Below are positions 27,015 through 35,072 of a DNA stretch of 50,822 nucleotides, one piece after another. Source of the DNA: Siphonobacter sp. BAB-5405 (GTDB lineage: Bacteria > Bacteroidota > Bacteroidia > Cytophagales > Spirosomataceae); NCBI RefSeq assembly GCF_002872335.1, contig NZ_NJAG01000024.1, positions 1 through 50,822 on the forward strand, read 5' to 3'. Below the pieces are notes generated by a model. It ran no database searches. It was not told where the DNA came from and saw nothing but the letters and a program-made list of their open reading frames with translations. The position numbers and the translations under genes are program-made. The number at the start of each line of letters is the position of its first letter. Position 1 is the first letter of the stretch.

Positions 27015-27031
27015 TTGGCACACCTTTGGCA
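27015..27031 (+). promoter_or_regulatory. Sigma-54 promoter (-24/-12) for the ECF sigma/exporter locus
   Basis: TTGGCACACCTTTGGCA matches the sigma-54 consensus TGGCAC-N5-TTGCA with one change in the -12 box. The invariant GG (27017-27018) and GC (27029-27030) are separated by exactly 10 nt. The expected transcript start is near 27042, giving a leader of about 75 nt to the ATG at 27117. The divergent NtrC-type activator and the paired palindromes upstream support the call. Confidence 0.8.
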
Positions 27032-27060
27032 TTAGAGAGGTCAAGGGTTTAGTAAGCGTA

Positions 27061-27101
27061 ACCGGCGAACGACCCTAAACAGCCGTTCGCCGGTCTTTTT
27101 T
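27061..27101 (+). terminator. Terminator-like hairpin in the leader of the sigma factor gene
   Basis: ACCGGCGAACG pairs with CGTTCGCCGGT (11-bp perfect stem, 12-nt loop) and is followed by C and six T. It lies between the sigma-54 promoter and the ATG at 27117. The loop contains CTAAAC, complementary to GTTTAG at 27047-27052, so an alternative fold is possible. It could act as an attenuator or end a short RNA of about 60 nt. Confidence 0.8.
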
Positions 27102-27116
27102 AATTCAACTATCGAA

Positions 27117-27653
27117 ATGGAAACTCTTTGCAAAACTGATCGTACCGCCTTAGTAGAAGCCTGCCGACAAGGGGACCGCTCGGCTCAGTACGAACTGTAT
27201 CGCCTGTATTCCAAATCGATGTACAACGTTTGCTACCGAATCCTGAACCATACCGCCGAAGCCGAAGACGTATTACAGGATGCCTTTGTGAAGTTTTTTC
27301 AACGCATCCACGAATTTCGGCAGGAAAGTACGGTGGGAGCTTATCTGAAGCAGATTGTTGTCAATGAAGCTCTCAATCGCCTGCGTCAGCGTCGGGTACA
27401 GCTGGTAGAAATCGAAGAAAGTTTCGACATGCCTTACGAAGCCGCCGCCGAACCCGACGAATGGGAAATCTCACACGTACGGGCTGCGATGATGAAGTTA
27501 CCCGATGGTTTCCGTACAGTCCTCACGCTCCATTTGCTGGAAGAGTACAGCCATGATGAAATTGCCGAAATGTTACAAATCTCCGCCTCCACGTCCCGCA
27601 CCCAGTTCATGCGGGCCAAGAATAAACTGAGAGAGATGTTAAGCCAATATTGA
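27117..27653 (+). CDS. ECF-type RNA polymerase sigma factor
   Basis: 178 residues. Region 2 at about 20-90 (AQYELYRLYSKSMYNVCYRIL, EAEDVLQDAFVKFFQRIHEF) has the -10-recognition helix. Region 4 at about 120-175 (LPDGFRTVLTLHLLEEYSHDEIAEML, STSRTQFMRAKNKLREML) carries the HTH. There is no region 1 or 3, which fits the ECF class. No anti-sigma gene follows; the next gene is the HlyD adaptor 106 bp on. Placing an ECF factor directly under a sigma-54 promoter gives a two-step cascade: the activator turns on the sigma factor, which may then act on further promoters. Confidence 0.95.
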   Translation: METLCKTDRTALVEACRQGDRSAQYELYRLYSKSMYNVCYRILNHTAEAEDVLQDAFVKFFQRIHEFRQESTVGAYLKQIVVNEALNRLRQRRVQLVEIEESFDMPYEAAAEPDEWEISHVRAAMMKLPDGFRTVLTLHLLEEYSHDEIAEMLQISASTSRTQFMRAKNKLREMLSQY

Positions 27654-27660
27654 GTTTTTA

Positions 27661-27717
27661 GTTTACCGTTTTCAGTTTCCAATTAATCAGCTTCCTGCTC
27701 AACTGAAAACGGCAAAC
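27661..27717 (+). repeat. Long inverted repeat between sigma factor and HlyD genes
   Basis: CCGTTTTCAGTT (27666-27677) and AACTGAAAACGG (27701-27712) pair perfectly over 12 bp. Flanking GTTT/AAAC extends this to 16 of 17 bp around a 23-nt loop. No T-run follows directly. Confidence 0.65.
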
Positions 27718-27759
27718 CGACAACCGCAAACTGTATAACCAATTAACCATTTTTTCCCC

Positions 27760-29019
27760 GTGGATAAGAAAATTGAAAGAAAATTCTGGAACCGTAAACG
27801 TGTCTTTTTTTTAACGGGCGGTTTGCTCCTGGTGTCGCTCACGTTGTGGGCACTGGTATTCCGGGATAAGCGTACACAACTACGGGTCGAGACGGAAAAG
27901 CTGACCGTATCGAGTGTTTCGCAGGGTGCTTTTAACGAATTCATTCCCGTCAACGGTACGGTTATTCCCATCCAGAGCGTGCAGCTGGACGCCGTCGAAG
28001 GCGGTTCGATTGAGAAAATCTTCAAGCAATCGGGTGATATGGTGAAGGCGGGCGACGTGATTCTGCAACTCTCCAATACGGAACTGAAATTGAACGTACT
28101 GACCCGGGAAACGGCTTTATACGATCAGTTGAACAACGCCCGTACCTCCCGTCTGCAATTGCAACAGAATACACTGGCCCTCCAGAATACGCTGGCTGAG
28201 ATCGATTATCAGGTAAAAATCAAGGAACAGCAACTGAATCGGAACGACCGGGCCTCCAAGTATCTTTCGGAGAAGGAAATGCAGGATGTTCGTGAAGAAG
28301 TATCCTATCAGAAACGCCGTCGCAACGTTACGCAACGTTCGTACATGCAGGATTCCCTGATTCGGATTCAGCAAAATTCGCAGCTGTCTCAATCCGAAAA
28401 ACGGATTTGGGAAAGCATTCAGAACGTAGGTCAGATGCTGGACAACCTGCTGGTCAAGGCTCCCATCTCTGGTCAACTTTCAACGGCTACGGACTTGCAG
28501 ATCGGTCAGTTGATTACGAAAGGTACCAAGATCGGTCAGGTCGATATTCTGGACAAATTCAAAGTACGGGTGCCCATCGACGAACTGTACCTGCCCCGAA
28601 TCGTGAAAGGACTGGAAGGTTACGCGGATCTGGATGGAAAAGAATACAAACTTGTGGTTGACAAAGTGTTCCCCACGGTTACTAACGGTCGTTTTGAAGT
28701 CGATATGCTTTTTGCTCAGACGGCTCCTACGGATATTCGTCGCGGTCAAACCTTACGCATTCGTCTGGAACTGGGTAAACCCGAACAGGCGGTACTGCTT
28801 CCCACGGGTGGTTTCTACCAGCAAACGGGCGGTAACTGGGTATTCGTGGTGGAAGCCGGTGGTCAGCGAGCCGTACGCCGCAATATCCAACTGGGACGCA
28901 AGAACCCGACATACTACGAAGTACTGGATGGCCTGAAACCCGGTGAAAAAGTCATCACCTCGAGTTACGAGTTCTTCGGCGACAATGAAGTACTCAATCT
29001 CAATGAAAAGCAACCGTAA
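27760..29019 (+). CDS. HlyD/MacA-type periplasmic adaptor (membrane fusion protein)
   Basis: 419 residues starting at GTG (27760); no ATG lies ahead of the membrane anchor. A single N-terminal helix (about 15-36, FFLTGGLLLVSLTLWALVF) anchors it in the inner membrane. Next come a lipoyl-like half (GTVIPIQSVQLDAVEGGSIEKIF, SGDMVKAGDVILQL), an alpha-helical hairpin rich in Gln, Arg and Leu (about 105-225), the second lipoyl half (LLVKAPISGQLS) and beta-barrel/membrane-proximal domains (FKVRVPIDELYLPRI, GQTLRIRLELG). It should bridge the ATPase/permease complex to an outer-membrane factor; no TolC-like gene is in the window. It is followed at 115 bp by the ATPase gene. Confidence 0.94.
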   Translation: MDKKIERKFWNRKRVFFLTGGLLLVSLTLWALVFRDKRTQLRVETEKLTVSSVSQGAFNEFIPVNGTVIPIQSVQLDAVEGGSIEKIFKQSGDMVKAGDVILQLSNTELKLNVLTRETALYDQLNNARTSRLQLQQNTLALQNTLAEIDYQVKIKEQQLNRNDRASKYLSEKEMQDVREEVSYQKRRRNVTQRSYMQDSLIRIQQNSQLSQSEKRIWESIQNVGQMLDNLLVKAPISGQLSTATDLQIGQLITKGTKIGQVDILDKFKVRVPIDELYLPRIVKGLEGYADLDGKEYKLVVDKVFPTVTNGRFEVDMLFAQTAPTDIRRGQTLRIRLELGKPEQAVLLPTGGFYQQTGGNWVFVVEAGGQRAVRRNIQLGRKNPTYYEVLDGLKPGEKVITSSYEFFGDNEVLNLNEKQP

Positions 29020-29030
29020 CGTTTATCAAC

Positions 29031-29065
29031 CACCGATTTCACGGAGTTACTTCGTGAAATCGGTG
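29031..29065 (+). other. Stable hairpin between adaptor and ATPase genes
   Basis: CACCGATTTCACG pairs perfectly with CGTGAAATCGGTG over 13 bp with a 9-nt loop. AACCAC (29028-29033) and GTGGTT further out (about 29085-29090) offer a competing pair. There is no T-run, so an mRNA processing or stability element, or a dispersed intergenic repeat, is more likely than a terminator. Confidence 0.65.
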
Positions 29066-29133
29066 CCCAACTTTGAGTCACTCTGTGGTTAATCCTTTAC
29101 CATTCATCTGAAGTTCAACACACACGTACAACC

Positions 29134-29823
29134 ATGATCCAAATCAAAAACCTCCGAAAAGTTTACCGTACCGAAGAAATTGAAACAACGGCTCTCGATC
29201 ATGTGAATGTGGAAATTGCCGACGGCGAATTTGTCGCGATCATGGGTCCGTCGGGTTGCGGAAAATCGACTTTACTCAATGTATTGGGTATGCTGGACAA
29301 CCCTTCCACGGGCGAGTACAACTTCTGGGGCGAGGAAATTTCAAAATACTCGGAACGCCAACGGGCGAAGCTCCGTAAGGGAAACATCGGTTTCGTATTT
29401 CAGAGCTTTAACCTGATCGACGAACTGACCGTATACGAAAACGTTGAACTTCCCCTGCTGTACCTCGGCAAATCGGCTTCCGAACGCAAAGAACTCGTTG
29501 AAACGGTACTGACCCGCATGAACATCATGCACCGGAAGGATCACTTCCCCCAGCAGCTTTCCGGTGGTCAGCAGCAACGGGTAGCCATCGCCCGGGCCGT
29601 AGTTGCCAAACCCAAGCTGATCCTCGCCGATGAGCCGACGGGTAACCTCGATTCGACCAACGGCGAAGAGGTAATGAAACTCCTCCAGCAACTCAACGAA
29701 GAAGGCACGACCATCATCATGGTAACGCACTCACCCTACGATGCCAACTACAGCCACCGGATCATCAACCTCTTCGACGGCCACGTGGTGACGGAAAACG
29801 TGAATACGAAGTTTCATATCTAG
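29134..29823 (+). CDS. ABC transporter ATPase, MacB/LolD type
   Basis: 229 residues, one complete ABC domain: Walker [10 protein letters not shown] (38-46), Q-loop VFQSFNLI, signature LSGGQQQR (141-148), Walker B LILADEP (161-167), D-loop NLDS and switch His in MVTHS. The insert between Walker A and signature and the length fit the MacB/LolD/FtsE group, which powers FtsX-type permeases by mechanotransmission rather than by moving substrate through the membrane. It is the only ATPase in a locus with six permeases, so it probably serves all of them. Confidence 0.97.
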   Translation: MIQIKNLRKVYRTEEIETTALDHVNVEIADGEFVAIMGPSGCGKSTLLNVLGMLDNPSTGEYNFWGEEISKYSERQRAKLRKGNIGFVFQSFNLIDELTVYENVELPLLYLGKSASERKELVETVLTRMNIMHRKDHFPQQLSGGQQQRVAIARAVVAKPKLILADEPTGNLDSTNGEEVMKLLQQLNEEGTTIIMVTHSPYDANYSHRIINLFDGHVVTENVNTKFHI

Positions 29824-29947
29824 GTTTTGAGTTTGGGGTTTAGGGTTTTGAGTTTTAGGTGCGGAAACTTTCTTTGGAATGACTCTGCGGTCCTTTTTCA
29901 GTATTCTGCATTTCAACCTTTTAAACCCAAAACACTAAACTCAAAAC
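29824..29947 (+). repeat. GTTT/AAAC inverted arms before permease 1
   Basis: GTTTTGAGTTT (29824-29834) and AAACTCAAAAC (29937-29947) are perfectly complementary across about 100 nt, with further imperfect pairing of the GGGTTTAGGG-like and CCCAAAACAC-like stretches inside. The 178-bp gap holds no gene. Confidence 0.6.
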
Positions 29948-30001
29948 GACAGCATCGGCCGTTCTAAGCCCACAACTCCAAACCTCCTTTCCCCTTCAGC
30001 T

Positions 30002-32374
30002 ATGGTCTCCAACTACTTCAAAATTGCCTTTCGTAATCTCTGGAGAAACGGTGTTTTTTCGGTGATCAACATTGTTGGTCTGGCTCTGGGTGTGGCCTGT
30101 AGTTTGCTGATTGGGCTTTGGGTACAGGATGAACTGGCGATGGATAACTACCACGCCAAAAGTCCGGTGCTGTACCGAATCATGCAAAGCCAGACGTTCA
30201 ACGGCGAAACCAATGCTGGTCCGCATACACCGGGTTTGCTCAGTTACGAGTTGAAGAAGAAGTTTCCGGAAGTGGTCCATGCGTCGGGTTTCACCTGGGA
30301 GAATGAGCTAAACTTCACGGTCGGTGATAAATTCAACAAGCAGAAAGCCCGCTGGGCTGGTGAAGACTGGTTCAAGATGTTTTCGATTCCTCTGTTGGCG
30401 GGTACGCCCGCCACGGCCCTGAAGGCCCCCGAAAGCGTGGCGATTTCCCGGAAACTGGCTGATAATTACTTCGGCAGTCCGCAAAACGCCCTGGGTAAAA
30501 CGGTCGAAGTAGCGGGACGTGACATTCCCTATAAAGTCACGGCCGTTTTTGAAGATTTACCCGCTCAGGCCTCCGAAAAATACGATTTCCTGCTTACCTG
30601 GGAAGACTTCCGCAAGCGAAACAACTGGGTCGAACAATGGGGTAACAATGGTCCCCGTGTATACTTTGAGCTTCGCCCGGATGCGAATACGGCCAACGTA
30701 GAAAAGCGGCTGAAGAAATTTTTGAATAACTACCGCAAGGAAGAGTACCCCAACACCCTGTTCATGCAACGCCTTAGCGAATCGTACCTCTACAACGATT
30801 GGCGGGGTGGTACTCAAAACGGCGGTCGTATTGAATACGTGCGTTTATTCAGCGTGGTCGCTGTATTTATTCTGCTCATTGCCTGTATCAACTTTATGAA
30901 TCTGGCGACGGCCCGCTCCGAACGCCGTAGCCGCGAGGTGGGCGTTCGGAAAGTGATGGGAGCCGTCCGGGAATCGCTGATCGGGCAGTTTCTGGCCGAA
31001 TCGTTCCTGATTACTGCACTGGCCGTACTGGTAGCTATTGGTCTGGTGGAACTGGTCCTGCCTAACTTCAATGAACTTACCGAAAAACAACTGGTTTTAA
31101 ATTATACCCAACCGGGCACGTATCTGATTTTGCTGGGCGTAACCCTCCTAACGGGTCTCATTGCAGGTAGCTATCCGGCGTTTTACCTGTCAGGCTTCAA
31201 TCCGGCTCGTGTACTGAAAGGTCGCCTGAAGTTCTCCCGGGGTAGTAAGCTGTTCCGTCAGGGACTCGTAGTTTTTCAGTTTACGCTTTCCATTCTCCTC
31301 ATTGTCGGTACGATCATCATCTATCGACAGGTGAGTTTCATTCAGAATAAAAACCTTGGCTACGATCGCGAGAACCTGATTTACATTCCGATGGAAGGCG
31401 AGTTATCGACGAAGTACCGCACCATCCATCAGCAACTCCTGCATATGCCGGGGATTCAGTCCATCAGTACCATCAACCAGGTACCCGGTGAATTTGGCAG
31501 CAACACCACGGGCGTAAACTGGCCCGGAAAAGATCCGGAATCCCGTCCGCTGTTTGAGGCAACGGGTATTGGGTATGACGGGCTGAAAACCCTAGGCATC
31601 AAGCTCTTGTCGGGTCGGGAATTTTCCGAAAAATACGCTACTGATTCCGCCGCGTTCCTGATCAATCGTGAAGCCGCTGCCCTGATGGGGTATAAAGATC
31701 CCGTCGGCAAGCCCGTTACCTTCTGGGAGCGTCCGGGCACGATTATCGGTCTGGTGGATGAGTTCCATTTTCATTCGCTCCACGAACAAATCAGACCCTT
31801 GATTCTGCGGCTGGATGCGGGCTGGTCAACCTCCTACTACGGAGCCATGATGGTCCGGACCCAACCGGGGCAAACCCAGCAGGCCATTGCCAGTCTGGAA
31901 AGCATCTGCAAACAGGCCAATCCCAAATTCCCCTTCACTTACCGTTTTGCTGACGTAGAATACGGCAAGCTGTACCGTTCCGAACAGGTCATGGGAACCC
32001 TGGCTAAAGTTTTCGCCGGACTGGGCATCTTCATTTCGTGCCTGGGCTTACTGGGACTGGCCGCCTTCACTGCCGAACAGCGAACCAAAGAAATTGGCAT
32101 TCGAAAAGTACTGGGAGCCAGTGTATTCAGCGTCATCTCTTTGCTTTCCAAAGACTTTGTCAAGCTCGTGGGTATTGCCTTCCTGCTGGCCTCGCCGGTC
32201 GCCTGGTGGGCCCTGGGCGATTACCTCGACAAGTTCTATTACCACGTAAATCTCGACTGGTGGGTATTCGCTGGAGCGGGCCTACTGGCCCTGCTCGTCG
32301 CCCTGCTCACGGTGAGTTCACAGGCTTTCCGGGCGGCTACTGTCAACCCGGTGAAGAGTCTGAAAAGTGAGTAA
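30002..32374 (+). CDS. FtsX/MacB-type ABC permease 1 (two FtsX domains)
   Basis: 790 residues. N-terminal helix about 20-42 (FSVINIVGLALGVACSLLIGLWV), then a MacB-type periplasmic core. First FtsX domain about 280-425 with coupling motif REVGVRKVMGA; helix about 430-450 (LVVFQFTLSILLIVGTIII); second periplasmic core. Second FtsX domain about 675-785 with coupling motif RTKEIGIRKVLGAS. The C-terminus is NPVKSLKSE. With eight predicted helices one chain equals a fused pair of MacB-like halves. Type VII ABC proteins of this kind drive export or extraction at the membrane surface; the substrate is unknown. First of six paralogues, 178 bp after the ATPase gene. Confidence 0.95.
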   Translation: MVSNYFKIAFRNLWRNGVFSVINIVGLALGVACSLLIGLWVQDELAMDNYHAKSPVLYRIMQSQTFNGETNAGPHTPGLLSYELKKKFPEVVHASGFTWENELNFTVGDKFNKQKARWAGEDWFKMFSIPLLAGTPATALKAPESVAISRKLADNYFGSPQNALGKTVEVAGRDIPYKVTAVFEDLPAQASEKYDFLLTWEDFRKRNNWVEQWGNNGPRVYFELRPDANTANVEKRLKKFLNNYRKEEYPNTLFMQRLSESYLYNDWRGGTQNGGRIEYVRLFSVVAVFILLIACINFMNLATARSERRSREVGVRKVMGAVRESLIGQFLAESFLITALAVLVAIGLVELVLPNFNELTEKQLVLNYTQPGTYLILLGVTLLTGLIAGSYPAFYLSGFNPARVLKGRLKFSRGSKLFRQGLVVFQFTLSILLIVGTIIIYRQVSFIQNKNLGYDRENLIYIPMEGELSTKYRTIHQQLLHMPGIQSISTINQVPGEFGSNTTGVNWPGKDPESRPLFEATGIGYDGLKTLGIKLLSGREFSEKYATDSAAFLINREAAALMGYKDPVGKPVTFWERPGTIIGLVDEFHFHSLHEQIRPLILRLDAGWSTSYYGAMMVRTQPGQTQQAIASLESICKQANPKFPFTYRFADVEYGKLYRSEQVMGTLAKVFAGLGIFISCLGLLGLAAFTAEQRTKEIGIRKVLGASVFSVISLLSKDFVKLVGIAFLLASPVAWWALGDYLDKFYYHVNLDWWVFAGAGLLALLVALLTVSSQAFRAATVNPVKSLKSE

Positions 32375-32386
32375 TGGCTCGTTGGT

Positions 32387-32492
32387 GGTTGTTTGTTGTG
32401 GGTTGTTAGGTCGTTTGCCATGTTAAAAGTCAACGTTGATAAACACCTTCTTCAGCCCAAAACAAACAACTATCAACGAACAACAAACAACC
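32387..32492 (+). repeat. GTTGTTT/AAACAAC inverted arms between permeases 1 and 2
   Basis: GGTTGTTTGTTGT (32387-32399) and ACAACAAACAACC (32480-32492) are perfectly complementary over 13 bp and enclose about 80 nt. They could fold into a long hairpin in the polycistronic RNA. Low-complexity arms of the same kind occur at 34929-35068. Confidence 0.6.
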
Positions 32493-32514
32493 AAAGACTA
32501 ATGCCCCAGCAGCC

Positions 32515-34923
32515 ATGTTACAGAACTATCTCAAAATCGCCTGGCGGAGTTTATGGAAAAACCGGCTGTTTTCCATGGTCAATCTCGTGGGGCTGGCTCT
32601 GGGGCTTACAGCTTCGCTGCTCATTCTGGAATACGTCAGTTTCGAGAAAAGCTTTAATACCTTTCATCCGCAACTGCCCAGCCTGTATCGAATCCTGATG
32701 AAAGATCAGGCGGGTACTACCCAGGGAAGTTCGGCTCCGGGCATTATTCTCCGGGCAGATTTCCCAGAAATCAAAGGCTACTGCCGCCTGGCCGAGGGCA
32801 TTTCAAACGGCATCATCACCGTTGCAAACCAGACCTTTCGGGAAGAACATTCGGCTTACGCGGATGCTTCCCTGTTTAAGCTTTTTCACTTCCCGCTGCT
32901 ATCGGGTTCCGCTCAGGAGCTTAATAAACCTCTCACGGTAGCCCTGTCCACCCATCAGGCCCGTACACTCTTTGGCAGTACCGACGTCGTGGGCAAAAGC
33001 CTGTCACTGGCCAATCAGTTCGGAAAGCTGGAGTACGCCGTAGTGGCTGTATACGAAAACATGCCCGAAAACTCGGATCTACAGGTGGACCTGGTCCTTT
33101 CCCTGGCGACTTTACAAAACCCGGCCCTTGTGGCGTCCAATAGCTGGGTCGACCCGACGGGCGTGGGGGCACAGTTTCTGACGACCTACGTGCGACTCGC
33201 TTCGCAAAGTTCGGTGAGCCACGTAGAAGCCAAATTTAATGCCCTGCTCAAGACCTTACCCACCGGAGCCACGGACGAAATCCGATTACAGGCGGTTTCG
33301 TTTCAGCACCTCGGTTCCTCCCTCAACGACTCCTACCCCACCTACGGTAACCTGGGGTTCGTGTACATCCTAACCGGCATTGCCTTACTGATTTTACTGA
33401 TTGCCTGGTTCAACTACGTCAACTTGAGTACGGCATTATCCACCAAACGGTCCAAAGAAGTAGGCGTTCGGAAAGTCATTGGTGCTCACCGCAACCAGTT
33501 AATCACTCAGTTTTTGGGCGAATCCATGATCCTGAATCTGACCGCCTTTCTACTGGCTCTGGTTCTGGTGGATCTGCTTCAGATTCCCTTTAATCTACTG
33601 ATCAAGAAAAATCTTTCGTTATCCATCCTGTTCCACTCTTCGTTCGGACTGTATGGTCTTCTGTTCTTCATCGCCGGAAGTGTGCTTTCAGGAGCCTACA
33701 CGGCCTTCATTCTGAGTGGCATTAATCCTATTTTGAGTTTAAAAGGCGGTTTTTTGAAATCGGGACGGGCTTGGCTACGACAATCACTCGTGGTCTTTCA
33801 GTTCAGCATTTCCATTGCCCTGATTGCCGCTACGTTCATCGTCTATCATCAGTTGCACTACATGCAGCGTAAAAATCTGGGCATGAACCTCCAGCAACTG
33901 CTGGTGATGCAGGGACCGGAAGTAGGGCGGGAAGACAGTCTGTTTCAGGACCGGGCCGTAGGTTTTCGGAACGCCGTGAGTCAGTTGGCGTTCGTATCGT
34001 CCTTCAGCAATACGGGAAATGTTCCGGGTAATGGCTTTAACTTTTCAACGGAGAATGTCTTACGGACCGACCAGACCACCGCAGGGGCTCATACCAGTTA
34101 CAAAGTCTTAATCTGCGATGACCAGTATTTTAAAACCTACGACATCGCTTTAGCCACCGGCCGTGCGTTTACGAAAGGGGAAACCGAAAAATCCTGGAGA
34201 AACGTAGCTCAGGTGGTACTGAATGAAGCCGCCGTTGCCCGCTTATCCGCTACGCCGACGAGTATCCTTGGGAAAACCATCAGCTTTAACGGGCAATCCG
34301 TGGAAGTGATTGGAGTCGTTAAAAATTACCATCATCTGGGTTTAAAGGAAGTCATTCAACCCATCGTTTTCTGGCCGCAGCAAAATACCACCTACTTCAC
34401 GGCTCAGATTTCCACGGATCAGCTACCGAAACACCTGAGTCAGATTCAAACCCTGTACGAACGTTTTTTCCCAGGTAATCCCTTTTCATTTCATTTCGCC
34501 GACGAACAGTTTAACTACCAATACCAGACGGAGCAGCAATACAGCGAATTGTTTACGCTGGCGGCTGGACTATCCATCTTCATCGCCTGTCTGGGTCTGC
34601 TTGGACTGGCCGCTTTTAGTGCCGAACAGCGAACCAAGGAAATTGGTATCCGGAAAGTACTCGGAGCCAGTGTCGTGCAGCTTTCGGCCATGCTTTCCAA
34701 AGATTTTGTCTGCCTGGTTCTGATTGCTCTCCTCCTCGCGGTTCCGCTGGTTTGGCTGGCTATGGAACGCTGGCTGGAACAGTTTGCCTATCACGTCTCG
34801 GTGCAGTGGTGGATCTTCGCCGGAGCTGGACTCCTGACCCTGACGATCGCTTTACTCACGGTTGGTTATCAGTCCATTCGAACGGCCTTGATCAATCCGG
34901 TGAAGAGTTTAAAAAGTGAATAA
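32515..34923 (+). CDS. FtsX/MacB-type ABC permease 2
   Basis: 802 residues, same architecture as permease 1. N-terminal helix (VNLVGLALGLTASLLILEYV), first FtsX domain with SKEVGVRKVIGA, helix LVVFQFSISIALIAATFIV, second periplasmic core, second FtsX domain with RTKEIGIRKVLGAS, C-terminus NPVKSLKSE. The periplasmic parts differ clearly from those of the neighbours, while the coupling helices and the C-terminus are conserved, as expected if all use one ATPase. The start ATG is preceded by AT-rich spacer without a clear Shine-Dalgarno site. Confidence 0.95.
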   Translation: MLQNYLKIAWRSLWKNRLFSMVNLVGLALGLTASLLILEYVSFEKSFNTFHPQLPSLYRILMKDQAGTTQGSSAPGIILRADFPEIKGYCRLAEGISNGIITVANQTFREEHSAYADASLFKLFHFPLLSGSAQELNKPLTVALSTHQARTLFGSTDVVGKSLSLANQFGKLEYAVVAVYENMPENSDLQVDLVLSLATLQNPALVASNSWVDPTGVGAQFLTTYVRLASQSSVSHVEAKFNALLKTLPTGATDEIRLQAVSFQHLGSSLNDSYPTYGNLGFVYILTGIALLILLIAWFNYVNLSTALSTKRSKEVGVRKVIGAHRNQLITQFLGESMILNLTAFLLALVLVDLLQIPFNLLIKKNLSLSILFHSSFGLYGLLFFIAGSVLSGAYTAFILSGINPILSLKGGFLKSGRAWLRQSLVVFQFSISIALIAATFIVYHQLHYMQRKNLGMNLQQLLVMQGPEVGREDSLFQDRAVGFRNAVSQLAFVSSFSNTGNVPGNGFNFSTENVLRTDQTTAGAHTSYKVLICDDQYFKTYDIALATGRAFTKGETEKSWRNVAQVVLNEAAVARLSATPTSILGKTISFNGQSVEVIGVVKNYHHLGLKEVIQPIVFWPQQNTTYFTAQISTDQLPKHLSQIQTLYERFFPGNPFSFHFADEQFNYQYQTEQQYSELFTLAAGLSIFIACLGLLGLAAFSAEQRTKEIGIRKVLGASVVQLSAMLSKDFVCLVLIALLLAVPLVWLAMERWLEQFAYHVSVQWWIFAGAGLLTLTIALLTVGYQSIRTALINPVKSLKSE

Positions 34924-34928
34924 GGATG

Positions 34929-35068
34929 GTTGTTGGTTACTGGTTGATGGTGGTTAGGGGCTCATAAGTCAGGGCCTTTTCGAAGAGACTGACACGCCTC
35001 TTTCTCAAAAACAACTCCACCTCAAACTACTAAAAACCAACAACAAACAACGACATAACCATCAACCA
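34929..35068 (+). repeat. Inverted arms between permeases 2 and 3
   Basis: Two nested pairs: TGGTTGATGGT (34941-34951) with ACCATCAACCA (35058-35068), and GTTGTTGGT (34929-34937) with ACCAACAAC (35036-35044). The pairs cross each other, so they would form alternative hairpins in the 149-bp gap, not one continuous stem. Confidence 0.55.
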
Positions 35069-35072
35069 ATGT

